Shown: piece after piece, positions 8,402 to 16,583 of the stretch
How the letters are laid out: every line of letters begins with the position of its first letter
How positions within the stretch are numbered: the first letter of the stretch is position 1
Assembly: GCF_000974985.2 (NCBI RefSeq)
Contig: NZ_LAVA02000083.1
Span: 62,001-126,000 of the forward strand
DNA: 64,000 nt
From: Streptomyces mangrovisoli
GTDB taxonomy: Bacteria > Actinomycetota > Actinomycetes > Streptomycetales > Streptomycetaceae
Reading direction: 5' to 3'
Made by a program: the position numbers and the translations under genes
The notes under the pieces: generated by a model
The model's input: only the letters and a program-made list of their open reading frames with translations
Databases searched by the model: none
What the model was told of the DNA's origin: nothing

Positions 8402-9195
8402 CGGCTGCCTCCCGAGGTGTCCGAGCCGGCCGTCAGGGCCGTCTCCAGTTCGTCCGTGGCGCGCCGCAACTCCCGCTCGCAGTCGGCCAGTCGGGTCGCG
8501 TCGAATTCGGCGTCCGGGCCGACGACGGTCAGCGCGCAGACCGGCGCGCCCGCCGTCGGCACCACGGCCCGGCTGAGGGAGGCGACCACCTTCTCGTTGC
8601 GGCCGTGCTCCACGGCCACACCGGTGCGTTCGACCTCGGCGAGTTCACCGGACAGGGTCCGCGCCTGCGGGCCCTCCGCTTCGGGGAGTCTGCCCAACCA
8701 CCGCTGCCGGGCCTCCGGTTCGAGCGCGGCGACCAGGGCGAGCGGGCCGGCGAAGCGCCGTACCGGAAGGAACTCGCCGCGCAAGTGGCTGATCATGGCG
8801 AGCCGTTCGGGCCGGACCACGTCGATCACGCGGGAGCCGCCGTCCTCCAGGACCTGGAGGTTGACCATCATCGAGGTCCTTGCGGAGAGCCGCTCCATGA
8901 CCGGACGGGCCAGCGCGGTCAGCGAGTTGCCCGCCGCTGAGGCGGACATCCGCAGGACGGCGGGGCCCGGCAGATAGCGGTCGCCGGCCCGCAGCACCCA
9001 GCCCCGGCGGACGAGGTCGAGCAGGATCCGGTAGGCGGTGGCGCGGTGCAGGTCGACCTCGGCGGCCAGATCGGTGAGCCGGACCGGATGCGGCGCGCGG
9101 GAGACGGCCTCGACCAGGTCGAGCGCCTTGTCCACGGCCGACCGGGCGGCGGGCCGCCCGTCCTGGGGTGCGTCGGGCTGGGGTGCGTCGGGCAC
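8398..9195 (-). CDS. IclR-family transcriptional regulator
   Basis: IclR-type repressor/activator of 265 residues. The N-terminal winged helix (VDKALDLVEAV, LTDLAAEVDLHRATAYRILLDLVRRGWV) is followed by the IclR effector-binding domain, from the MISHLRGEFLPVRRFAGPLAL region through GVAVEHGRNEKVVASLSRAV. GTG 9195 is chosen because AAGGAGG precedes it by about ten bases and because the protein before it is non-homologous low-complexity sequence. It is followed by the ornithine cyclodeaminase-like gene in a GTGA overlap. It is divergent from the amidohydrolase gene, with repeated motifs and a long inverted repeat between them. Confidence 0.9.
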   Translation of the reverse strand: MPDAPQPDAPQDGRPAARSAVDKALDLVEAVSRAPHPVRLTDLAAEVDLHRATAYRILLDLVRRGWVLRAGDRYLPGPAVLRMSASAAGNSLTALARPVMERLSARTSMMVNLQVLEDGGSRVIDVVRPERLAMISHLRGEFLPVRRFAGPLALVAALEPEARQRWLGRLPEAEGPQARTLSGELAEVERTGVAVEHGRNEKVVASLSRAVVPTAGAPVCALTVVGPDAEFDATRLADCERELRRATDELETALTAGSDTSGGSR

Positions 9196-9274
9196 GAAGC
9201 GGCCCCTCCTTCTCGTCCTCGTCGTCCGTGTCGTCGTCCTGGCCGGGCGCGCAACGACCGATGCGTTCCCGCCC

Positions 9275-9347
9275 CCACGCGGAAGGAGCGTTGCGTCCCC
9301 CATGCGGAACGAGTGTGTGGTTCCTCCACGCGGAAGGATCGTTGCGT
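9275..9347. promoter_or_regulatory. Three phased direct repeats in IclR/amidohydrolase intergenic region
   Basis: CCACGCGGAAGGA at 9275, CCATGCGGAACGA at 9300 and CCACGCGGAAGGA at 9326 are spaced 25-26 bases apart. Outer copies at 9275-9296 and 9326-9347 match over 22 bases with one mismatch and end in GTTGCGT. The spacing and position between divergent genes suggest tandem operators for the IclR-family protein (inference). Confidence 0.5.
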
Positions 9348-9397
9348 TTCTCCGCCGGGCCTGGAGTACAGTACCCGCAGTTTCAACACACGATACA

Positions 9398-9420
9398 GCT
9401 GTTACGGAGAGCGTAACAGC
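9398..9420. promoter_or_regulatory. 9-bp inverted repeat upstream of amidohydrolase
   Basis: GCTGTTACG - GAGAG - CGTAACAGC is a perfect inverted repeat ending 19 bases before the ATG at 9440. It is too close to the start and lacks a T-run, so an operator or 5'-leader hairpin is likelier than a terminator. Confidence 0.5.
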
Positions 9421-9439
9421 CTCGCGGACAGAGGTGACC

Positions 9440-10753
9440 ATGACCGACCTGCCCCCGGGCGCCCCCACCCCCTGGGCGCCACCGCCTGCCGGAACCGTCA
9501 CCGTCTACCGGGGTGCCACCCTGTTCGACGGCACCGGCAGCGCGCCCCGGCCGGGCACGACGATCGTCACCGACGGCGCCACCCTGCACACCGTGGCCGA
9601 CGACGCCGACCCGCTGCCGGCGATCGCCGCCGACGCGCCGCAGGTCGACCTCGACGGGCGCTTCGTCGTCCCGGGCCTGGTCGACACCCACCAGCACCTG
9701 GCCACCCCGCCCAACCGGCCCGTCGCCGAGGCGGTGCTCCGCCGGCTCGCCTACAGCGGTGTCACCGCGATCCGCGACATGGCCGACGACCTGCGCCACA
9801 TCGGCGACCTCGCCCGAGCCGCCCTGATCGGCGAGATCCCCGGCCCCGACATCCGCTACGCCGCCCTCATGGCCGGGCCGACCTTCTTCGACGACCCGCG
9901 CACCCACAGCGTCAGCCAGGGCGCCGAACCGGGCGCCGTGCCGTGGATGCAGGCCATCACCCCCGACACGGACCTGCGGATCGCCGTCGCGCTCGCCCGC
10001 GGCACCCACGCCGCCGCGATCAAGGTCTACGCGGACATGGACGCCGGGACGGTCGCCGCCATCACGGCCGAGGCCCACCGGCAGAACATCCCCGTCTGGG
10101 CGCACGCCGCGGTCTTCCCCGCCTCGCCCGGCGAGGTCGTCGCCGCCGGCGTCGACAGCGTCTCGCACGTCACCCTGCTCGCCTTCGAGAACTCGGCCGC
10201 GCCCCTGAGTCACTACAAGACGAAGCCGCCCGTCGAGTACGACCGCTTCGCCGGGAGCGACGACCCCCACCTGGCCGCCCTGTTCGCAGCCATGCGCGAG
10301 CGCGGCACGATCCTCGACGCCACCGCCTCCATGTGGACCAGCGACGAACTCCGCGGCGACACCGCCGAGTCAGTCGAACGAGCCCGCCTGAACGCCGAGT
10401 TGGCCGCCGTCGTCACCGCGCAGGCGCACCGCGCGGGCGTCGCGGTCGTCACCGGCACCGACTACGAGACCGACCCCGGCGACCCGTTCCCCGCCCTCTA
10501 CGACGAACTCGCCTTCCTCGTCGAGCGCTGCGGCATCCCCACCGCCGACGTCCTGCGCTCCGCGACCCTCGTCGGCGCCCGCGCGGCCGGCATCGACGCG
10601 ATCGCGGGCAGCGTCGAGCCCGGCAAGCTCGCCAACTTCGCCGTCCTGGACGAGAGTCCGCTGGCCGACATCCGCAACCTGCGCTCCATCACCACCACGG
10701 TCAAGCGCGGACACCGCTACGACCGCGCCGAGTTCGAGAAGGAGGGGCAGTGA
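9440..10753 (+). CDS. Amidohydrolase-superfamily protein
   Basis: Metal-dependent amidohydrolase of 437 residues. Visible metal-site residues are the LVDTHQHL HxH near the start of the barrel, a Lys in AAIKVYAD, His in VWAHAAV and SVSHVTLL, and Asp in VVTGTDYETD. The C-terminal segment GSVEPGKLANFAVLD is typical of imidazolonepropionase/prolidase-like amidohydrolases. ATG 9440 follows GAGGTGACC, with an alternative GTG six bases earlier. It is followed by the dipeptidase-like gene in a GTGA overlap, so the two are one operon, divergent from the IclR gene. Cleavage of a cyclic or N-acyl amide is likely; the substrate is unknown. Confidence 0.88.
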   Translation: MTDLPPGAPTPWAPPPAGTVTVYRGATLFDGTGSAPRPGTTIVTDGATLHTVADDADPLPAIAADAPQVDLDGRFVVPGLVDTHQHLATPPNRPVAEAVLRRLAYSGVTAIRDMADDLRHIGDLARAALIGEIPGPDIRYAALMAGPTFFDDPRTHSVSQGAEPGAVPWMQAITPDTDLRIAVALARGTHAAAIKVYADMDAGTVAAITAEAHRQNIPVWAHAAVFPASPGEVVAAGVDSVSHVTLLAFENSAAPLSHYKTKPPVEYDRFAGSDDPHLAALFAAMRERGTILDATASMWTSDELRGDTAESVERARLNAELAAVVTAQAHRAGVAVVTGTDYETDPGDPFPALYDELAFLVERCGIPTADVLRSATLVGARAAGIDAIAGSVEPGKLANFAVLDESPLADIRNLRSITTTVKRGHRYDRAEFEKEGQ

Positions 10754-11844
10754 GCCCCGACCCCACCACCACGCCCCTGATCGTCAACGCCCTGGGGCAG
10801 CTCGACAACCCCAACGCGCCCGCCTCCCAGGAGGCCGCCGCCCATCTGAACCCGTCGAGCGACCAACTCACCGTCGACGCGCGCGCGATCGCGGACGCCC
10901 ACGCCTCCGGCCTGACCGCCGTCAACATCACGCTCGGCTACACCATGGGCGACCTGCCGCCGTACGAGCACACCATGGACGAGATAGCCGTCTGGGACCG
11001 GATCGTCGAGCGCCACCACGAGGACCTGCTGAAGGTCCGCACGGCCGACGACATCCGCCGCGCCCACCGCGAGGGCCGCCTCGGCGTCATCTACGGCTTC
11101 CAGAACGCCGTCGCCGTCGGCGAGGACCCCGACCTGATCGACACCCGCGTCGCCACCTTCGCCGGCGCCGGCGTGCGCGTCATCCAGCTCACCTACAACC
11201 AGGCCAACCACCTCGGCGACGGCTCCATGGCCCCCGCCAACCGCGGTCTGACCCCCTTCGGCCACCAGGTCGTCGAGGCCCTGAACGACCACCGCGTGAT
11301 GGTCGACCTCTCCCACAGCGGCGAGAACACCTGCCTCGACGCGGCCCGCACCTCGCGCCGGCCCGTCTCCATCAACCACACCGGCTGCCGTGCCGTCGCC
11401 GACCTGCCGCGCAACAAGACCGACGAGGAACTGCGCCTGGTCGCCTCCCGCGGCGGTTTCGTCGGCATCTACTTCATGCCGTTCCTCAACGTCACCGGCC
11501 ACGCCACCGCGGCCGACGTCGTCGACCACATCGTGCACGCCGTGAACGTCTGCGGCGAGGACCACGTCGGCATCGGCACCGACGGCGGCACCACCGCCAT
11601 CGACGACCTCGACGCCTACCGTGCCCAGCTCGCCGACCACGTCGCCGCCCGCCAGGCCGCCGGCGTCGGCGCGGCCGGCGAACGCGCGGACACCTACCCG
11701 TTCGTCGTCGACCTCCGCGGCGTCGACCAGTTCCGCGACCTGATCCGCCTCCTGGAGAAGCGCGGCTACACCTCCGACCGCATCGAAAAGATCATGGGCC
11801 GCAACTTCCTCGACTACGCGGACCGCATCTGGACGGCGGCCTGA
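10750..11844 (+). CDS. Membrane dipeptidase (M19)-like protein
   Basis: TIM-barrel protein of 364 residues in the renal dipeptidase/M19 family. Family segments are VDLSHSGENT, SINHTGC, GFVGIYFMPF and HVGIGTDGG, which keep the two His ligands and late Asp. The N-terminal HxD motif is replaced by NALGQLD, and the bridging Glu region reads GFQN. This belongs to a subgroup with an altered metal site, and dipeptidase activity should not be assumed. GTG 10750 overlaps the amidohydrolase stop and has GGAGGGG upstream. It has no signal peptide, so it is cytoplasmic. It probably processes the same substrate as its neighbour. Confidence 0.85.
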   Translation: MSPDPTTTPLIVNALGQLDNPNAPASQEAAAHLNPSSDQLTVDARAIADAHASGLTAVNITLGYTMGDLPPYEHTMDEIAVWDRIVERHHEDLLKVRTADDIRRAHREGRLGVIYGFQNAVAVGEDPDLIDTRVATFAGAGVRVIQLTYNQANHLGDGSMAPANRGLTPFGHQVVEALNDHRVMVDLSHSGENTCLDAARTSRRPVSINHTGCRAVADLPRNKTDEELRLVASRGGFVGIYFMPFLNVTGHATAADVVDHIVHAVNVCGEDHVGIGTDGGTTAIDDLDAYRAQLADHVAARQAAGVGAAGERADTYPFVVDLRGVDQFRDLIRLLEKRGYTSDRIEKIMGRNFLDYADRIWTAA

Positions 11845-11858
11845 CCCACGACCGGCCC

Positions 11859-11902
11859 GGGGCGGCGTCCGGCACCACACCTCCGGTGCCGGGCGCCGCC
11901 CC
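11859..11902 (+). terminator. Strong hairpin terminator after dipeptidase gene
   Basis: The arms at 11859-11876 and 11885-11902 pair over 18 positions (one T-G pair) with an 8-base loop. It begins 14 bases after the stop codon. There is no U-tract, as is usual in streptomycetes. Confidence 0.75.
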
Positions 11903-12048
11903 GTCCTCGAGTCCCGCTGGAGACATGCCACAGGGGCTCCCGCCGATGTGGCACTGTCGTCCTGCGCCGCACGATCCGGTGCGGCGGACAGGGAGTGTGG
12001 CCGGGGGCGGCGCCCCACCGGGCGCGCGCCACAGGACGAAGGAGCGAC

Positions 12049-13272
12049 GTGAACGACGTTTCGGCCGAGGTCGAGGTGGCGCCGACTCCCGAGGAGGAGC
12101 GGCACGCCAGTTGGCTGGAGTTGTTCTTCGACCTGGTCGCCGTCGCGGGCGTCGCGCAGATCGCGCACCTGCTGCACGGCGTGCCCGGTCTCGCCGACCT
12201 CGGCCTGTACGCGCTGCTGTTCCTCGCGCTGTGGACCGCGTGGATCTGCTTCACCCTGTACGGCAACGTGGCCGGCGAGAACACCCACACCCGTACCGTG
12301 CTGTTCGCGATGTTCGGCATGGCGGTCATGGCCGCCGCGGTGCCGGGTGTGCACGGCGAGGACGCCGACCACGCGCGGGCCTTCGCCCTCGCCTACGTCC
12401 TGACCCGGGTGCTCGCCAACCGCGCCTGGCAGCACCGGCGCGAGGTGCTCGTCGACTGGCCCGCCGCCCAGATGTCGCTCGGCGTGGTCCCCTGGATCGT
12501 GTCCATCTGGGCGCATTCCCCGGCTCGTTACTGGCTCTGGGCGCTCGGGATCGCCCTCGACCTGTACGTCACCTTCGCCGTCTCCGGGCGCGATTTCGTC
12601 GAACAGCGCAAGGCCCTCGAGGAGCGCAGCGCCCGACGGCCCCGGCGGGGCGGCGTCCTCCAGGTGAAGGTGGCCCGGTCGGAGACCGAGCATCTGAGCG
12701 AACGGCTCGGCCTGTTCGTCATCATCGTGCTCGGCGAGGGCGTCGCCCAGGTCATCGACGCCGCCTCCGACGCCGAGTGGACCAGGAAACTGGCCGCCCT
12801 CGCCGTCGCCGCGTTCTTCCTCCTCGCCGGCCTGTGGGCCCTGTCGTTCCGGCACGGCTACGCGGGCGTCTTCCGGCTGTCCGAAGGCGGCCTGCCGGCC
12901 CGCACCGCGCTGCCCCTGCACTGCTTCGTCTGCGGCTGCCTCGCCGCGCTCGCGGCCGCGCTCGGCGCCGCCGTCGACCACCTCGACACGCTCCCCGACA
13001 GCACCCGCTGGCTGATGTGCGGCGCGCTCGCGGGCTACTTCCTGCTCAGCGCGCTCGGCTGGCTGCCCCGAGCCCGCCGTGAGCCCCGCCGGCTGCTCGC
13101 GGTCGCCCTGCCGTGCTGCGCCCTGCCGCTGGTCCTGGCCGCCGTCGGGTCGGGCATCCGCAGCGTCGCGCTCGTCTGGCTGCTGGTGCTCGTCGCGGGC
13201 TGGCCGATGGTCTACGAGCGCTGGTTCACGAAGCCGTCCGCGGCGCACGAGGACGGGGCCGCGGCGGCCTGA
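12049..13272 (+). CDS. LtrA-family (low temperature requirement) membrane protein
   Basis: Integral membrane protein of 407 residues in the LtrA family. It has about ten hydrophobic helices, the N-terminal WLELFFDLVAVAGVAQIAH signature, and a central ERLGLFVIIVLGEGVAQVI segment. The family was named for low-temperature growth in Listeria, and its biochemical role is unresolved. GTG 12049 is chosen for GAAGGAG just upstream; the in-frame extension to 11995 is not protein-like. It is a single gene between a terminator and the MarR operon. Confidence 0.88.
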   Translation: MNDVSAEVEVAPTPEEERHASWLELFFDLVAVAGVAQIAHLLHGVPGLADLGLYALLFLALWTAWICFTLYGNVAGENTHTRTVLFAMFGMAVMAAAVPGVHGEDADHARAFALAYVLTRVLANRAWQHRREVLVDWPAAQMSLGVVPWIVSIWAHSPARYWLWALGIALDLYVTFAVSGRDFVEQRKALEERSARRPRRGGVLQVKVARSETEHLSERLGLFVIIVLGEGVAQVIDAASDAEWTRKLAALAVAAFFLLAGLWALSFRHGYAGVFRLSEGGLPARTALPLHCFVCGCLAALAAALGAAVDHLDTLPDSTRWLMCGALAGYFLLSALGWLPRARREPRRLLAVALPCCALPLVLAAVGSGIRSVALVWLLVLVAGWPMVYERWFTKPSAAHEDGAAAA

Positions 13273-13329
13273 GCGGGCGGCCCGCGAAGGTCTGAGGCGG
13301 TCTGGGCGGACGGCCCGCGAGGCATTCAT

Positions 13330-13357
13330 ACAGTCAGAACTGTACAGCTGAGACTGT
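13330..13357. promoter_or_regulatory. Two abutting ACAG-N6-CTGT operators before MarR gene
   Basis: ACAG-TCAGAA-CTGT (13330-13343) is followed directly by ACAG-CTGAGA-CTGT (13344-13357), two 14-base palindromic sites with no gap. They end 19 bases before the MarR ATG, with an AT-rich -10-like TATTAG at 13361. This is a typical autorepression layout for MarR proteins, which bind such sites as dimers. Confidence 0.6.
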
Positions 13358-13376
13358 GCATATTAGGGTGGGGCGC

Positions 13377-13823
13377 ATGAACGAGCACCCGACCCCGTCG
13401 CCCTCCGCGATCCAGGCCTCGCGCGACGTCCGTGCCGTCATCAGCCGGGTGCGGCGCCGGATCCTGAAGGCCTCCGAGGTCGAGGACCTCACCCTCGGGC
13501 AGGCGTCGGTCCTGGCCCGGCTGTCCGACAAGCCGGGCGTCACCGCCAGCGAGCTCGCCGCCGCCGAGCACGTACGCCACCAGTCGATGACGACGACGGT
13601 GGCCTCTCTCGCCGCGCGCGGCCTCGTGGAACGCACCCCCGACCCGCACGACGGGCGGCGGCTGCTCATCACGCTGACCCCCGAGGGGTCCCGCCGCGTC
13701 GCGGAAGGCCGCCAGGCCCGCACGGAGTGGCTCGCCGCCCGGCTCCAGGAGCGCTGCACCGAGGACGAACGCCAGACCGTGATCGCCGCCATGGCCGTAC
13801 TGGAACGACTGGCCCGTGACTGA
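13377..13823 (+). CDS. MarR-family transcriptional regulator
   Basis: MarR winged-helix regulator of 148 residues. It contains LTLGQASVLARL, the recognition helix region SELAAAEHVRHQSMTTTVASLAARGLV, and the DPHDGRRLLITLTPEG wing. ATG 13377 is preferred to GTG 13356, which lies inside the operator-like palindromes. It overlaps the MFS gene downstream by 8 bases. The likely function is repression of its own operon until a ligand, often an exported drug or phenolic compound, is bound. Confidence 0.92.
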   Translation: MNEHPTPSPSAIQASRDVRAVISRVRRRILKASEVEDLTLGQASVLARLSDKPGVTASELAAAEHVRHQSMTTTVASLAARGLVERTPDPHDGRRLLITLTPEGSRRVAEGRQARTEWLAARLQERCTEDERQTVIAAMAVLERLARD

Positions 13824-15252
13824 CGCGAAGACGCATCCGATACGCAAGCCGGACCGGTCCGGCTTCGACCGGCGGCTGCTGCCGCCCATGATGCTGGGCT
13901 CGATCCTCAACCCGATCAACTCGACGATCATCTCCGTCGCGCTCGTCCCCATCGGCCGCGCGCTCGGCGCCCCCGCCTCGCAGACCGCCTGGCTGGTCTC
14001 CGCCCTCTACCTCGCCACCTCGTTGGGACAGCCGGTGGTCGGCCGTCTCATCGACCTCTTCGGACCGCGCAGGCTGTTCCTCCTCAGCACCAGCCTGGTC
14101 GGCGTCGCGGGCGTCGTCGGCACCCTCGCACCGAACCTCGGCGTGCTGATCGGCGCCCGCGTCCTGCTCGGCTTCGGCACCTGCGCCGGCTACCCCGCCG
14201 CCATGGCCCTGCTGCGCAGCGAGGCCGAACGCACCGGACGCGACAGCCCCGGCGGCGTGCTCACCGCCCTCGCCGTCACCAACCAGACCATCGCCGTCGT
14301 CGGCCCGCTGCTCGGCGGCCTGCTGATCGCCGTCGGCGGCTGGCGCGCCACCTTCGCGCTGAACGTGCCCCTCGCCCTCGCGTCCGTCGCACTCGGCCTG
14401 CTCCGGCTGCCCAAGGCGGCGGCGACCGGCGAGACCCCGCGCCGCGGCGACCGGATCGCCCAGCTCGACCTGCCCGGCATGGCCCTGTTCGCCGCGCTGC
14501 TCGTCTCGCTCCTGCTCTTCCTGATGAACCTGCACCCGCGCAACGCGTGGCTGCTGCTGGTCACCGCCGCCGCGGGCACCGCGTTCGCGCTGCGGGAACT
14601 GCGCGCCCCGACCCCCTTCATCGACCTCAGGGTCCTCGGCGGCAACACACCGCTGCTCGCCACCTACGGCCGCGCGATCGTCGCCTACGTCGTCTCGTAC
14701 GCCTTCCTCTACGGCTTCAGCCAGTGGACCGAGGAGGGCTACGGCCTCAGCCCCTTCCACGCCGGGCTCGCCCAGATCCCCATGTTCCTCATGGCGATCG
14801 GCGTGTCGCTCGTCTCCGGACGGCGCAAGGGCGTGCGCGGCAAGCTGCTCGTCGGCGCGGTCGGGCAGATCGTCGCCTGCCTGATGCTGCTGACGCTGAC
14901 CTCGGCGAGCCCCTTCTGGATGCTGCCCCTCGTCGCCCTGGTCTTCGGCGTCCCGCAGGGACTGAACAGCCTGGCCCTGCAGAACTCCGTCTACTTCCAG
15001 TCCGACGCCGAACGCACCGCGTCCTCCGCCGGACTGCTGCGCACCTTCGCCTACGTCGGCTCGATGATCGCCTCCTCCGCGACCGCCGCGTCCTTCGGCC
15101 CGCGCGCCGACACCGCCGGAATGCACCAGCTCTCCTGGGTCATGCTCGGCGCAGGCGTGCTCTTCCTCCTGATGACCGTCTTCGACCGCACTCTCGGCCG
15201 CGTGAACCCTCCCGCCGACACCGAGCCCGCCGACACCGAGCCCGCCGAGTAG
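13816..15252 (+). CDS. MFS drug-efflux transporter, DHA2-like
   Basis: Major facilitator permease of 478 residues, probably with 14 helices as in the DHA2 family. Segments LGAPASQTAWLVSALYLATSLGQPVVGRLIDLFGPRRLF and GFGTCAGYPAAMALLRSEAER are typical of this family. The C-terminus carries a six-residue tandem repeat, PADTEP, encoded by an 18-base duplication. It starts at GTG 13816 inside the end of the MarR gene. It is the expected target of that regulator, giving inducible export of a hydrophobic compound. Confidence 0.9.
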   Translation: MTDAKTHPIRKPDRSGFDRRLLPPMMLGSILNPINSTIISVALVPIGRALGAPASQTAWLVSALYLATSLGQPVVGRLIDLFGPRRLFLLSTSLVGVAGVVGTLAPNLGVLIGARVLLGFGTCAGYPAAMALLRSEAERTGRDSPGGVLTALAVTNQTIAVVGPLLGGLLIAVGGWRATFALNVPLALASVALGLLRLPKAAATGETPRRGDRIAQLDLPGMALFAALLVSLLLFLMNLHPRNAWLLLVTAAAGTAFALRELRAPTPFIDLRVLGGNTPLLATYGRAIVAYVVSYAFLYGFSQWTEEGYGLSPFHAGLAQIPMFLMAIGVSLVSGRRKGVRGKLLVGAVGQIVACLMLLTLTSASPFWMLPLVALVFGVPQGLNSLALQNSVYFQSDAERTASSAGLLRTFAYVGSMIASSATAASFGPRADTAGMHQLSWVMLGAGVLFLLMTVFDRTLGRVNPPADTEPADTEPAE

Positions 15253-15294
15253 ACCGTCACACCCCCACCACGCACCCGAAAGGCACGCACCTCG

Positions 15295-15852
15295 ATGTCC
15301 CGCCCCGCCCTGCTGCTCATGGACCTTCAGGCCGGCCACCTCTCCCGGATGCCCGCCGACTACCTGCCGCGCGCCGTAAGCGCCCTCACCACGGCCCGCG
15401 CGGCCGGCGTGCCCGTGATCCATGTGGCGCTGCTGCTGCGCCCCGGACACGCCGACGTCCACCCGCGCAACAAGACCTTCGGCGCCCTCCCGCACGACCG
15501 CTTCACCCCCGGCGACCCCGGCGCGGCGATCCATCCCGACGTCGCCCCGGTGGCCGGTGAGACCGTCGTCCACAAGAACCGGGTCAGCGCCTTCTCCGGC
15601 AACAACCTCCAGCAGATCCTCGCCGTTTCGGGCGTCGACCACCTCGTCCTGGCGGGCGTCTCCACCGGCGGCATCGTCCTGTCGACCGCGCTCCAGGCCG
15701 CCGACCTCGACTACCGGGTCACCGTCCTGTCCGACGCCTGCGCCGACCCCGACCCCGCGCTCCACGCCACCCTGCTCGGCACCGTCCTCGCGCGCCGCGG
15801 CGAGATCACCACCGTCGGCGACTGGGGCAGCACCCTCGGCGTACCCGCCTGA
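15295..15852 (+). CDS. Isochorismatase-fold protein lacking the catalytic Cys
   Basis: Cysteine-hydrolase (isochorismatase-like) fold protein of 185 residues. Asp10 (LLLMDLQ) and Lys94 (VVHKNRVSAF) of the usual Asp-Lys-Cys triad are present. The nucleophile position in the GVSTGGIVLSTAL loop is Ile127 where hydrolases have Cys. It therefore resembles the subgroup annotated as cysteine hydrolase that lacks the nucleophile. It may bind a ligand, or act by a mechanism like the Cys-independent true isochorismatases. It is 42 bases downstream of the MFS gene and probably belongs to the MarR operon. Confidence 0.85.
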   Translation: MSRPALLLMDLQAGHLSRMPADYLPRAVSALTTARAAGVPVIHVALLLRPGHADVHPRNKTFGALPHDRFTPGDPGAAIHPDVAPVAGETVVHKNRVSAFSGNNLQQILAVSGVDHLVLAGVSTGGIVLSTALQAADLDYRVTVLSDACADPDPALHATLLGTVLARRGEITTVGDWGSTLGVPA

Positions 15853-15865
15853 CCGAGCGCGGCGG

Positions 15866-16444
15866 CTACGGCGTCGCGGGAGCCGTGCGCAGCGGGCGGA
15901 GCGCCCTCGCCCACGCCACCAACTCGTCCACCAGTCGGTGCACTTCGGCCGTGTGGCGTTCGCGCGGCACGAAGTCGGTGAAGCCCACGAAGTCCTCGTG
16001 CAGCGACAGCGCCACCTGCGGTCCGATGTCGGCCATCCGCAGCACCCCGGCCTGCGCCCGCAGCTTCTGTACGGCCATGACCGCGCCGAAGACGCCGTAG
16101 CCGACGTACGCCACCGGCTTGCCGCCCCACTCGTGGAGCAGGAAGTCGACGGCGTTGGTCAGCGAGGCCGGGGGCGAGGCGTTGTACTCCGGGGTGACGA
16201 CGACATAGGCGTCGTAGGAGCCGATCCGCTCGGCCCAGCGCCGCGTGTGCGGCTGCCGGCCCGGCGCCTGGGCCGCCGGCACGGGCTCGTCCAGCAGCGG
16301 CAGCGCGTAGTCGGCGAGGTCCACGACCTCGAACTCGGCGGCCGAACCCGCGTGTTGCTTCGCCAGGTCGTGCACCCACGCGGCGACCTGGTCACCGTGG
16401 CGGCCGGGGCGGGTGCTGCCGATGACGATTCCGATCCTGATCAT
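15866..16444 (-). CDS. NADPH-dependent FMN reductase
   Basis: Flavodoxin-like NAD(P)H:FMN reductase of 192 residues. The phosphate-binding loop GSTRPGRHG is near residue 9, and the flavin-contact motif PEYNASPPASLTNAVDFL is near residue 87. It may serve as a quinone or flavin reductase. ATG 16444 is chosen for the GGAGGACAT upstream, although the frame remains open further. It is convergent with the isochorismatase-fold gene, with only 13 bases between stops, and 139 bases downstream of the epimerase gene on the same strand. Confidence 0.9.
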   Translation of the reverse strand: MIRIGIVIGSTRPGRHGDQVAAWVHDLAKQHAGSAAEFEVVDLADYALPLLDEPVPAAQAPGRQPHTRRWAERIGSYDAYVVVTPEYNASPPASLTNAVDFLLHEWGGKPVAYVGYGVFGAVMAVQKLRAQAGVLRMADIGPQVALSLHEDFVGFTDFVPRERHTAEVHRLVDELVAWARALRPLRTAPATP

Positions 16445-16583
16445 GGGGTGATGTCCTCCGCTGTCGACTTCGCGTTCGACTTGGCATTCGAGTTCGTGTG
16501 ATGGGGTGGGTGGCGCGAACTGCGCGCGGGCCACCGGGGGTACGGCTGTACGGCGTGCCGGAGGGACAACTCCGGCCCCGGCT

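Noticed and set aside
10717..13329. Very long open frame on the minus strand (870 codons)
   Set aside because: It is antisense to the dipeptidase and LtrA genes, is low-complexity in composition, and is a third-position GC shadow.
13669..15765. 698-codon minus-strand frame
   Set aside because: Antisense to the MFS and isochorismatase-fold genes; Gly/Gln/His/Glu-rich shadow translation.
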